Positions 44,504 through 55,965 of a DNA stretch of 64,000 nucleotides are shown piece after piece (position 1 is the stretch's first letter; each line of letters begins with the position of its first letter). The notes under the pieces were generated by a model. That model had not been told where the DNA came from and made no database searches. It saw only the letters and a program-made list of their open reading frames with translations. A program made the translations under genes and the position numbers. The DNA is from Colocasia esculenta. Lineage: Eukaryota > Streptophyta > Magnoliopsida > Alismatales > Araceae. The stretch lies in the NCBI GenBank assembly GCA_014218235.1, contig CM024759.1, forward strand, positions 12,168,712-12,232,711, given 5' to 3'.

Positions 44504-45595
44504 ACACACACACACGTGTGTTTGTGTCATGGCACAAAACTAACCCAACCACACATTTGTTCTCTGTGCCAAAACTAACCCAAATCATAGAGCATGGGAC
44601 TCTACACAACAATGTTGTAGCACCACATACACACACATACTTGACAAACCCAAGCATACACACAAACATTTCTTGTTCAGTTCACAACACGATGACCCAG
44701 ACAAAGAGAGACGTATAAAGAAGTAATCAGGTTTAGGCTTCCCCTATTTAAAAACTCAGTGTTCCTCTATTTTGTCACAATTACGACCAAGTCTTCACAA
44801 GTTCAAGTTGATGTAGATCATATTCCTGAAGATTCACATACTCTAGAACTTTTTGACAGCAAAACGTTGATCCACCATGAAGCTATAGGTCGATTGGTTC
44901 TCTCTTTAGATGTCAATTCGATGTTGAAGTCTTCACAGGTTGCCAGGATGCAACACACCCTCTCGAAAGTAAGAACACCTTCAATATGCTAGGGTTGCAT
45001 GCCTCTGGCTGAGAAACATGATTCTTTATATGCTGGAAGATTTCTAAAAGTTTTGTTTCTATTTGACCAACTTCTATGATTGATTCGAACCAATTTAAAA
45101 AGGTTGTATTTGATTTGTATCAGAATTGGTCGACCAATGTGCCTGGTCGATCAATCAATGTACTTGTCAAAAAATATCCAATCAGTTGCAAAAATAATTT
45201 TGATCAACCAATACAAAATTTCAGTCAACCAATGCATGCTCCGGTCAATCAATTTTATCCTTCAGTTGATTAATGTGCTCTTGGTCCTTTAGGGGTAGTT
45301 TATTGGGAGTTTCAGTTGACCTACAACAGTTGTCAGTCGACCAACAAATGGTGATCAATCAACTAATGAACAGTGTCAACACACAATGAATAGTGTTAGC
45401 ATACATGTATTCACCTTCATACCTATTGCTTTTACACACTTAAACACACAAATTAGACATTCAATTATACACAAATTAAACCTTTAATATATCTAAGAAA
45501 GTCCAAAATTATGAAGTATGTGATATAATATCAAGTCATTTTGATCACATCAAACACTATATTTTGTTATCATTAAAATCTACTAGAATACAACA
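44123..45595 (-). repeat. 5' LTR of the SIRE-type relic
   Basis: It starts TGATGTCCCAAAG by the primer site and ends ...GAATACAACA on plus. The minus strand begins TGTTGTATTC and soon reads AATGATAACAAAAT, a SIRE hallmark. It contains a (TC)n tract (44454-44500), a minus TATA-like TTTAAATAGG (about 44745) and a TTGGTCGACCAA-type palindrome cluster (45120-45380). A downstream LTR was not found. Confidence 0.75.
44454..44500. repeat. (TC)n microsatellite
   Basis: About 23 CT dinucleotides, followed by CCCTACACACACACACG. Confidence 0.95.
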
Positions 45596-46770
45596 GTTAG
45601 GAGTTGAGACATCAATAGATGCCTTGATTGCAAGACTAGTGTTTGTAGGATGTCAAGAAGCACGGGTTGGCTAATTTGGATTCATGTGTGTAGTGTTGAG
45701 TCGTTCGTTTCTTAAAGCTTTTGTACTTGTTATTCCACCGGTGGTTTGTCGACATTGTCTATGTGAACTAGAATATTACGGCCATGTTGATTCTTGCACT
45801 TGCACCTTTATGGATGTCATTATATGCTACTTAATTTTTCTTTATTATATTTACATTGCTTGTGCACTATTTGGCTGAGTGGTAGGATTTAAGGATTCCT
45901 ACTAAGTATATAACTTCATCGAATTCATCCCCAACCTTTCGCAAGTGTAAGCTTGTGAGTGTAGTGCCTAACTTAGACCAAGATGTTGAGTGCGGAGGTG
46001 TTTTCTTCATACCAACAATTATAATTCTTGTTAACTAGTTCAATATTTGATCGGACAAATTCACGACACTAGTTAAACCAAAAACTTCTTCTCGTTTAAC
46101 TATTAAACTTTGGCCAAGGATTTTATAAAGTGTTATCTTATAAGATATTCTCACTCTAGATACTAAGAGTGAATGACTATTTTGACTATTCAATTGCCTT
46201 CGCATGTGTCATAATGTATCCAAACATCTACTATATAAGACCTAGCTAGTTGTACCTCTAAGTAGGTATCAAAACACTATGATCCTCGAACTAGACATCT
46301 TTAATGTCTTAAGTTTAAATATCAACTATACCACTGTGACATGTAATACTCTGAATCCTAACCATTTAGAAACTCCATGATGAATTAGTTTAATAAACTT
46401 ATCTTCTGATGAGCACTTACACATTGTCTGTCTCCACACAAATGATTGTGAGATTAATTAGTCTCATCACATGCAGGAACAACATGCACAAACCTATCCA
46501 GTGATTTGATGTTCTTCTCAAATTTTCTTAGACTCTGAACAATTTAAAGCCTATATTTTCATAGAACTGATCTCACAATCACAATCTCATTGTGATTCAA
46601 TTCACTTAACGCAAATCCGTAGACTTCATTATGTCAATATAACATGCACAATAATGGACATATGAATATAATGTCATTTATTAACAAAATAAGAATTTGC
46701 AAAAATATATATATTATCTAATATGATTGACTAATAAGACATACATTTCTTTCAATCTTAACACAAACAC
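45596..46770 (-). repeat. Diverged LTR relic of the 22910-31791 Copia type
   Basis: From about 45890, segments align in order with that LTR: TTGACTATTCAATTGCCTTC against TTGACCACTCAATCCCCTTC, the TCTCCACACA.ATGA tract, and ATTAGTCTCATCACATG. It is far more diverged than the two intact LTRs. 45596-45890 shows no recognisable feature. Confidence 0.5.
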
Positions 46771-49700
46771 GAGGGTTATCCTCTCCTACCAGACGTTAGA
46801 CTAGCATCCATAGGTCCAATAGTGGTAAGAAAAAACTCCATACAGAGGTCAATCGACTCCCTTGTCAAGGTTTCCTCTACTTTGACCAAGATGTCGACCA
46901 AGGGACCTCCAGGTAGGGTCAAGCCTTGTAGAAGCCCGAAAGGGGATCAAACTCCCCTTCTTCCCCGCCCCGTGAAGAAAAGTTGGGGTGGAAGATTATT
47001 ATACATGGCAATCCAATCCTTGGAAAGCTGGACTGATCAATGAATTTGTGGCAATTGAGATTTAATTAATTACAAGCCAACGTTTTTTTTTTTCAGCGAA
47101 TGATTAGATTTTCATTGATGGCAATTCCCACCAAAGCCTTAGAGACCTTTCTAATGATCGGATAATACAAGATGCTTTAGAATAAAGTCGTAAATAAAGC
47201 CTAAAGTTTTTAACTAGTTACTTTGGTGGCACACCTTTCATCTTGCTAGAATAGCAAAACCTAGGAAAACTGTAATAAATTATCTACTTCAAGGGTATGG
47301 GATATATCTCCCAGTTAAATTTTTATCCTCTTTCCGTGAACATAAAATCAACAAAGCCATCAGCCTGGTGCCCTAGAGAAGTTCCCAGCTTTAAAGGGGG
47401 AAAAAGAAATAAAGATTTATCAAGACTTGCCTCTCCAACTTACCAAAGCAACTGCATAGAGAGCCCATAATGAACAGCTCAATCACTGATCAAAGAGCAA
47501 TATAAAGATGACCAAATTTAGGGGTATTACAGAATTACAAGTTCACCAGATTAGATCAGTACTAAAATATATATACAATAAATGTGCCTGTTAAACCTCA
47601 CAGCGTTAAAAAGGCATTTTTAAACTACAGGTTCCCCCATTTGTAATGCTGGACCGGAGCGCGCGATCTGCATGGCATTTTTGTTTCTTTCTGTAGTTTC
47701 CAACATAACGATGATGGGATCCCAGTTCGACTGAGAAAGGAAGGGAGACAGCTAACACTAGGAGAGATGTCCGATCCATCTCGAGCAGTGCCAAAGTAGC
47801 AAGAAAAATGCAGACTGACCTGCAAAAATATGGAAACGCTTCAGATTTACCCAGGAATCATAGAACCTTCGCTTTTAGAGGCTCTGCAGCATGTTCACAT
47901 AAACCCAAAATCCCTGCCACCCAAATTTGAGCATCTATGAAGTAAGAAAAATGGATCAAATGAAAACAAGAGTGATTAAGGATGGCATAACTGATGATGC
48001 TTAGGCGAGTCCATTACCACAGAAGGGGAAAGCAGACAGTAATACAGGTCATGCATGAGGAATACATACTTTTGTTGTTACCCTGCGACATTAAGCAGTT
48101 CTGAATGATTTGCAACCATGTGTTGGCCGTCCACGACAAAAGGAAAGTAGAGCATGTGCCGTGTCTTCTTTCGTCAAGAAGAGGGATTTACCTAGCTGTA
48201 TTGTTGCTCTGCAGAGGCTAAACAGGTTGTCAATCACTCCAAAACTCATTGTCATGATAAAATGACAAGCAAGCAGATTTCGAATCACAAAAGCACCATT
48301 ACAAAATCCAACATCTAAGGAAGGATGTCCATTAGATTTTTCATTTGTCTCTGGGATGGATGAGCATGAATGATGATATGCCTCGCCAAATTCAAGATCC
48401 GCAGAGAACAATGTGATGTACATAGAAACCATCGAAGATGTACCACAGGCATTATGGTCGAGGGATATTAAGGTGCTGCCCTCTTTCCCCAAAAAGATTA
48501 GGTTCAGCGCTCCTGAGCTAAGGAACACAAAACTCCAGCCTAGTCATTCTTTCAGGGACAGGGGGAATAGGTGTGATAGGCCCAACCACTGTGTTTGCCA
48601 CAAATCACAGCACCACCAAGCTGGGGGATGAAAAACTGGTGATTGAAAAAGAGACAAAGGCCATGTGGAGCAGAGGATGAGGAAACCAAACTGGCGCTTT
48701 TAGGGACAGTAGTTGGGCAGTTGAGATGGTGATGGGGGGACAATGGGAGATGCTGACATTGAGATGACACTCCTACAGCTGCATGTTGTCAATGGCATGG
48801 TGGAGATCACCAACACGATGATCGACCAATTGCATGCTGAAACTCAAGGAATGGATGCCTACAAATGACAACGTCATCCTAAACATCATCAGCTTATTGA
48901 GAACATTGCAGTTGGATGACCACAACCAGAAATAGCAGAACACGGTCCAACTCCAATGAGTTCAAGTATGCAACCACAGTAAATCCCGGTTGTCTAGACA
49001 GCAAGCTGAATGCTGAACAGGAGGCACACGTGGAAACAAAAGGATCAGGTGAGAGGAGATAGGCCTTGAGAGGCAGGGCCTTCTTTCTTAACAATTGGTA
49101 TTAAATCTATTCTACACTCAGTACTCCAATCTCAAGGCTGAACCTGTCCTCTCCTTCCCCTCCACCCTTGGGGAGGAAGATGGCCACGAGCAAGCATATG
49201 GATGTAAAGGTGAATGAAATAGGGTTATAGATAATTTAAGGGGTTATGCTAGAATATGCAGATGTGTTAAGGATCACATTGAGTTTTCTATAATTTCAAA
49301 TTTTCCTCACCAGGCCTTGTGGAGTCTGAGCCCCATCCACGTAATTCCCAAGCAGAGGCCTTTTTTTCCCTTCATCTCCAAAGCCTTGTTATGTATCCTG
49401 TCCGGCGACATGGGCCCTGGGCCAACCAACATTATAAAAATCAATAGAAAATCTCAATAAAGAGGTCCTCAATTGAGTACAAGAAATGAGGAAAAACTAG
49501 TGCAGCAAGAAGACATTTTGAGTATTGCTCTTCATTAACTGAGCATTAATATTCTTGAACACCTGCTTCTGAATTGTTGGTCAAAACCAAGATCCACAAG
49601 AACTTAAGCAACCAGATTACCACAATTAATAGCATTATATTATGATCATTCCAAACTCCTAGAAGTTCCAAACCATATTCGTCAATTAGATAAATGTCCA

Positions 49701-51452
49701 ATGGTGATTTCAGGGTCCCAGTTGCCAAAAAACTGTTTTACAACCAGAAAACCAAGAAGCCAGAATAGCAATTGAGGAACAAACAATCATATGATTTCTA
49801 GTTGGGATCTCACGTTGGTGAATTAGCAAGAAAAGACATCAGAAAATCTACCCAAGTATGAAGATTTTTCCTTATCCCAATTATTTTTCCAAATTAAAAG
49901 ATGAAGAACAAAAGAGGTCATGGTGGATCTATTTTCTTCCACACATTTATCCTCGTGCTAAATGACAATAAAAGTTAAAAGTATATATACTAGTTTGTCT
50001 TATACAAAGAGAAAAATAAGCATGGTTTGAATGAGTCCAAAATATGGTTTTGCTAGTAAGTGCATAGGCTTGGGGCACAAGTAGGCCGACAAGAGAGAGA
50101 GCTCAAGTCCAGAATGCATAGGCCTAGATCTTGATCACCCTATAATTGTTTTCTGGGTAAATGGACGAAATGGGTTGCATTTTAGGCCTACTATGAGATC
50201 AGACATATTTGAACACCAAAATAGGCCTCTAATAAGACCATTTATCTGAAAATTTCATAAAAACTACAAATGAACCTAATTTAGGACCAAATTACAAAAA
50301 ATTGAAAGAGATTAGGGGTAATCAGATGTACCCCACAAACCAGTATTACTGAGTCTGAACAAGTAAGGTCTGAGGTTCAGGATCTACTTCAACGGCCCAG
50401 CAGTATATCTGCCAACAAGGGGCAGTTACCTACTAGATTGAACAATGATCCATCCCATATTGCAAGACCAGCACCACTTGATTATTTGAACATTCACCAG
50501 TGAACTAAAACTGGAAGTGAAGTTTTTAGCCAGCTAAGCTTTCATTGCTACTCGAAAAACATACAATGTCCTTTATTGTCATACACCCACTTTATTTTCA
50601 CCCAGAGTAAGCAGCAAAGTGAAAGGAAAATGTAACTTACAAAGAATGTATCTCAGATAAGTTATTAGCTGAGCGAATGAGTAACCATTAGCGGACTGGA
50701 ACATATGAATTCTGTACATCACTCTACACCTGAAATTAAGAAGCAAGGACAAACACACAGCTAAGCCTCACAGTGCGAGTATGGGGCTAAAATTGCCCAA
50801 ATCGGCATACACATCAAAATAAGATATCTTATGCAAATTATACGGAGTGGACTTCGGCTTTCGGCTTTCGGAAGTGTCACTGTGCAAAAAAATTAGAACA
50901 TCCACTTGACATTGACTGATGTTGCTTTAAAAGTCTGGATCTAAGATTACCAACACATTTGTACAAATTCAGTGGCACATGATCTGACATGAATTCACCA
51001 CATATCCAACACTCAGCAAAAAACCACTGACTACTAACACCCCCATTGTGATGCCAACACCTCCACATGCGAGTCTCTCATATGAACAAGCCACCTTCCA
51101 TTCACAGCCTTAGCTACTTACATAACTGAGCGACGAGAACCCCCCCCCCCCCCAACAGACAATACTCAAAAGAAAAACAAAACAAAAGATCACAATGCAC
51201 AGGAAAGTTGAGAAGACGTCAACGAAGAAGAGAAACTTTGGCGGTTGGGGGGATACAACTATGGCCATAAAAATACAAGTAGTATCCGCTATCCTCTTCT
51301 TCTCATTCTTTTCAAGTCCACTTTCTTGCTGGACAAGGATCCTTCCCTAACTCCTTGCCCATGTAGAGGACCTCTCTCTCCCTCACATGACGACATCATC
51401 ATTAGGTACTAAGCTTAACTACTAATCTAACGGTAGATCAAATTACTGAGCC
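46771..51452. other. Low-repeat intergenic region, no gene recognised
   Basis: I see no protein family on either strand; the longest frame (48091-48528, minus, 145 codons) has no recognisable domain. A C-run lies at 51141-51153. The right end probably holds the 3'UTR of the serine-rich gene. Confidence 0.45.
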
Positions 51453-51746
51453 TCAACTGTCCTGGTGGACGAGAAAGGGCGCCGGCGCCGACGTAGCCGA
51501 GTGGCCGTGAGAGTTTACCCTGTGGAGCCTGCACTTGAAAGATCCGGCGTGGGTTGCCGGCGCGCACACGCATTTGGGCATGACTCCCCCAGGATGATGA
51601 TGCCCGTCACCACACGAAGGCGTAGCCGGCGGAGGAGGGTTGGCGAACCCGGTCTTCTTAGAGCTGTTCTTCGGCGACACCTGCTGACGGTGGAAGAAGT
51701 GGTGGCGGTGGTTCTCGTTCCCGGCAGCAACAAAGCTGGAGGCCAT
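51453..51746 (-). CDS. Small serine-rich-like protein with C-terminal CVCAPATH...CRLHR motif
   Basis: 97 codons starting at ATG 51744-51746 (MASSFVAAGNENHRHHFF). The N-terminal half is His-, Ser- and Pro-rich; the C-terminus CVCAPATHAGSFKCRLHRVN is the conserved signature of the plant serine-rich protein-related family (CLCSPTTHPGSFRCR in Arabidopsis members, from memory), a short protein of unknown biochemical role. No signal peptide or membrane segment. The length is normal for the family and the frame is intact. Upstream on minus, AG at 51769-51770 is a probable acceptor for a 5'UTR intron, and a TATA box lies at 52687-52695. Confidence 0.88.
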   Translation of the reverse strand: MASSFVAAGNENHRHHFFHRQQVSPKNSSKKTGFANPPPPATPSCGDGHHHPGGVMPKCVCAPATHAGSFKCRLHRVNSHGHSATSAPAPFLVHQDS

Positions 51747-51768
51747 CTCTCTCACTCCGTTACTGAGC

Positions 51769-52446
51769 CTGTTAGTTCACACGCACCAAAAGATAAGAAT
51801 TACGAACATTTATCAATAAGCGGCCACGGAAAAATTTAGGTGCATGAAACTCGACATGGCGCATCATCCTCTACAGGATAAAAACGCAGAGATCCTCTTG
51901 TTCCAAATTGAATCAGAATGTTCTTGTTACTATTGCACGAGGTATGCATAAGGTAAACAAATCAGTGCGAAACGTGACAGAAGCAGCAATCCTCTTCGAA
52001 ACACGCCGATGCCAAAAGGAAAACATCACTGCAACCTTCCCTACGCAGAGCAGCAAATAAGAAACGAATAGATCCCATGCAAGAAAGCAGGATCCCGCCA
52101 TCCTGGTAAAGCTCAACCATCACCATTCGTTCGAAAATCAAAAACTAAAATGGAATAAAAGAACAGATGCAGCTGCTGCTCGATCGGAGGCCGCCGTCAG
52201 ATCTCGCCGGATCGATCGATCCAGCAACAACTACTCGCCTTCCCCGATCCACGCAGCAGTTCAGTACGACGACAAACCATCCATGATCGACGGGCTCTGC
52301 TATCTAATCCTCTAAATCACGCGCAAAACAACGACAAAACATCGAAAACGAGAAAAAAAAAGGGGGGGGGGAACAAGAAAGCGAAAAAAGTAAATAACTT
52401 CTCATAAAATAAAACATTATATATACATTAAAAGATTACTATTCAC
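51769..52446 (-). other. Probable 5'UTR intron of the serine-rich gene
   Basis: The donor CACCGCAG/GTGAATAG and the acceptor GTGAACTAACAG/GCTCAG on minus bound 678 bp. Joining leaves a short untranslated leader ahead of the ATG. Leader introns of this kind often raise expression in plants. Confidence 0.65.
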
Positions 52447-52670
52447 CTGCGGTGGCGTGAAGAGGCGGACGGCGGAGCCCTCAGATCTATCGTTTACTGC
52501 GTCCTCCAGGTGGAATCTTAAGAGATGTTTCAGTCACCCTTTTTAGTACGAAAGTTTTAATAGAGAAAAGACGAGATTTCTTGGTGGAAGAAGAGGAGAG
52601 AGCCAATAGCAGAAAAAGATCAGAAACAAGTGAGCAGCTACCGATTGCCAAAGCGGCAAACTGCGTATGA
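52447..52670 (-). other. Probable first (untranslated) exon of the serine-rich gene
   Basis: It lies between a TATA box and the intron donor. It contains no start codon in a useful frame. The start site is inferred from the TATA position. Confidence 0.55.
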
Positions 52671-52686
52671 CCAGAGTGGGGATCCC

Positions 52687-52695
52687 CTTTTATAG
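52687..52695 (-). promoter_or_regulatory. TATA box of the serine-rich gene
   Basis: The minus strand reads GTCTATAAAAGGGG in a GC-rich upstream region (52700-53050). Confidence 0.65.
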
Positions 52696-53235
52696 ACCCC
52701 CCCACCCTCCCTCGCCCCCTCCGGCGGGCTCCCGGGCAGCTGCCCGGGGTGCCCCGTCTGCCCGGCAGCGGGCGACCGGCGCAGGCCTCGGGGATACTTT
52801 TCCCGCGCGGGCGCGAAAACGGTGTGGACCGCTATTAACGGAATATTGGAATCGCCTTCGAGTCCGCGAGTCACTATAAGCTAAACGTCACCGTCGCTAA
52901 AGATGCCGGCGCTTTGGATCGACCGGGTGGTTGGGTGGGGGCATTTGCGTTATTTCGAACGGCGGGACCCAGGAGTGCTGTCTGGGCGACGGTAGGTTCA
53001 CTGGCTTTGTCTGGTCGGTTTCCCTCGCAATCGTGGGCCCCGCCGACCCATATGATTTTTCTTCTTTTGTTGAATGTCTACACTGCATAAGATAAAGATA
53101 CTGATCTTTATATACCAAAAATATTTGAGGAGTATTTATTTTTTAAATTTCTAACATTACAGAAAACCTTTGTCGAGAAAATAAATATTTATAAATAATT
53201 ATTTTTTGGTGAAGACAGGCCACATATTTGCATAC

Positions 53236-53705
53236 TAGTTAATTTTTACAAGTCATTCTTACCTTTCAGGTCATATTGAAATCATTGACAAATTAATCGG
53301 ACATACATTTTAGATTTTGACCCTCCCAAACCTGTGTTTATTGACTTTTAACTTAAGTTGTTTTAGAAAATATAAATTTGAGCATTGAGCTCAAACTTAG
53401 AGTCCAATTTAGACTCCATCAATTTTTATGGGTTACTTTCACCCCCTCCCCCCAGTTGTGTCCGAACAATCGATAATGTGATTGGATCTGTGTTTTAAAT
53501 TTTAGATCTTCAAATCCAAGTTCATTGATTTTAAACAAAATTAGTTAAGAAAAATGAGAAATTGAGTGTCTAGTTCAAACCGGAAGTCTAATTTGGACAC
53601 CGTCAGTTTCTACAAGTCACTATCACCTTCTCAGTCGTGTTGGAACTATTGACAAATTAATCGGACCTACATTTTAGATTTTGACCCTCCCAAACCCGAT
53701 CAAAC
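53236..53705. repeat. Remnant of the CACTA tandem array, about 1.3 units
   Basis: It matches the 357-bp unit of 13930-16790 (TTTTTACAAGTCA, AATCATTGACAAATTAATCG, GGGTTACTTTCACCCCC) with more divergence. Confidence 0.85.
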
Positions 53706-53759
53706 AAGTATTTTTAGTTTTGTACCTTCTAAACCCAAATTCTTGCATTTTATAAGATG

Positions 53760-54531
53760 ATATTTAAAGTTGAGAAATAAAAAATCAATCAAATATTCAC
53801 TTGAGGTTGTTGTGCAGAGGTGCTCTATCACCAAGAGCCCCAGTTGTGCGAGCATCTGGGAGACAGTCTGAGAGACGATATGTGAGATATTCTGAGTGCT
53901 AGTCTTATTGACGATCTCCCTATGGTCGGGGTAGCACTGGAAGAACCACCTGAGGCTGCAGGTGTGGCAAATGGGGAGATTGCATGTGAGACGGAGCTCG
54001 AGCATGAGGATAACACCTTGGCCATGCCTAAACTATGACCAAAACTATACATGTGGCCTTTCTTGGGTGCCCCAGATGCTGCAACCCAAATGTCAGGATC
54101 CAATTATGGATGTTGGTTGTCATCCTTGTACCTCTCTTCTATTCCTCTACTATATGACTCCTACAAAAAAAAAAAAAAAACATAACATAACAAAGTTATT
54201 CTTAATTCTACATTATGCTTTTAAATGAAAACTATTGGCATATGAACTTACCGCTATCTCTCGAGCTTTCTTACTAATGTAATCATTCGTCTCTTTCTTC
54301 TTATGAGTTTGATCAAAAAGTTCTTAAAATTGAGGTGGCCGCTTGAGCTGTGTTTTCTGTTTTTCAAATAAATCACAATTATAATATTAGATTTACAAAT
54401 TTAAAGAATCTAGAAGTGTACTTACCATTCACGCTTTATGCGTTGCAAAAGAGACAAAGCCACTCATATGTACATTTGCCTCGGAATGTGCATCTCTATT
54501 TATTTTTTTGCTTGGGTTGAATTTCCAACCC

Positions 54532-54616
<85 letters not shown>

Positions 54617-55860
54617 CCCCCCCCCATAATATCCCACACAACTCCACCCAATACTCTTTTCTCATCCAAATAGGTCCATGCTCCTTCCACTGCTTCTTAT
54701 CTGTGCTTGCACAAACTCTTTCTGCATTTTGTCGAATATTATACAAAAGATGCTTGAAATTTGCTTTTGCAGTACTTGTCCATGCAGATCTATCATGTGA
54801 CTCATCTGAAAGCTCTGTGAATCGATAATTCCTCTGCATATTAAAAAAAAAACTACATAAGAATTAGTGTACTAAACTAAGAATTGAAAGAGACTATCAT
54901 TAATAAAATAATTCACATACCATAAACATAGCATATAATAAATCCTGAACATCCATCAGAAAATCAAAAAATCGATGGATAGGGCCAGAAAAATGTGCTT
55001 GAATTGTCTTTGTAATAAATTGTGATGCTTGGGTTGGCTCTATTTTATTCCTGAAATTGAAAATATTAATACTAAAATGACGAATAGATAACAAAAATAG
55101 TGCATTACATACCCTTCATTTATCCACACTACCTGCATCGTCCCACTATAACTACCTTCCCCCTCGTGATGACTCGTCTCATCATCAGCATGTACTATAC
55201 GAATTAATTAGCATAAATAAAACAAACTATAAAAAATATACCTATAAATGTGAATGAACATACCTGGCTCTGATGGAGGAGGTGTAAATCCACTCGCCAT
55301 CTGTGATGGAGATGCAGAGGTCGTTGGTCTTATACTGCAATATAAAGAATTATATTAAACAAATACTTCAATGTATACAAAATCATGACATATATACCTA
55401 TTGTCGATGGTAGAGATGCAGAGATCGTGGGTCCTATAGGGATAGAAGTAAGATACCATAATGACATAACGAAAATTAAACAAATACTGCAAAGCATACA
55501 AATCATGACATATATACTTGCTGCCGGTGGTAGAGGTGCAGAGGTCGTAGGTCTTGTAAGGATAGAAGTAAGATACCACAATGACATAAAGAATTTTATT
55601 AAACAAATATTGCAATGCATACAAATCATGACATATATACTTCCTGTCAGTGGTAGAGGTGCAGAAGTCGTTGATTCTATAAGGATAGCAATAAGATACC
55701 ACAATAACATAAAGAATTATATTAAATAAATACTGCAATGCATACAAATTAAAGTATACATACCTCCTGCCGGTGATGGAGGTGAAGAAAAGGAAGTAAA
55801 TCTCCTCCCACTACCCTCTCCCCTCCCACCTAAAGAAGTCACACGTCGTCCTCAAACCAT
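53760..55860 (-). pseudogene. CACTA TNPA-like protein, copy 2
   Basis: Same exon order as copy 1. The ATG is at 55858-55860 but the third codon is TGA where copy 1 has CGA. Four copies of the 5' exon-intron unit occur (55250-55790). The exon RNYRFTEL...KQWKEHGPIWMRKEYWVELC (about 54630-54835) keeps TGG where copy 1 has a stop, but is followed by about 80 bp of (TC)n and a C-run in the coding strand. The last exon (DIWVAASGAPKKGHMYSFGH) is open but shortened. The acceptor missing in copy 1 is intact here (55190-55200). Confidence 0.8.
54535..54625. repeat. (TC)n microsatellite and C-run inside a TNPA exon
   Basis: About 40 CT dinucleotides followed by a run of 12 C. Copy 1 has ordinary sequence at this place. 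Confidence 0.95.
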
Positions 55861-55965
55861 ATCTTCAAGTAGTAATAAAATACATGCATATTCATCAATG
55901 GTGGAAGAAAAGAAGATGTAAAATATTAGAATTTCTAATAAAATTGTCTACCATTAATCAAACAT

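Noticed and set aside
48091..48528. 145-codon minus frame in the quiet region
   Set aside because: No recognisable domain, no splice context and no convincing start; kept only as intergenic sequence.
54429..54839. Proteins with long Ser-Leu or Arg-Glu repeats
   Set aside because: These are translations of the (TC)n/(GA)n microsatellite; only the TNPA-like part upstream is meaningful.
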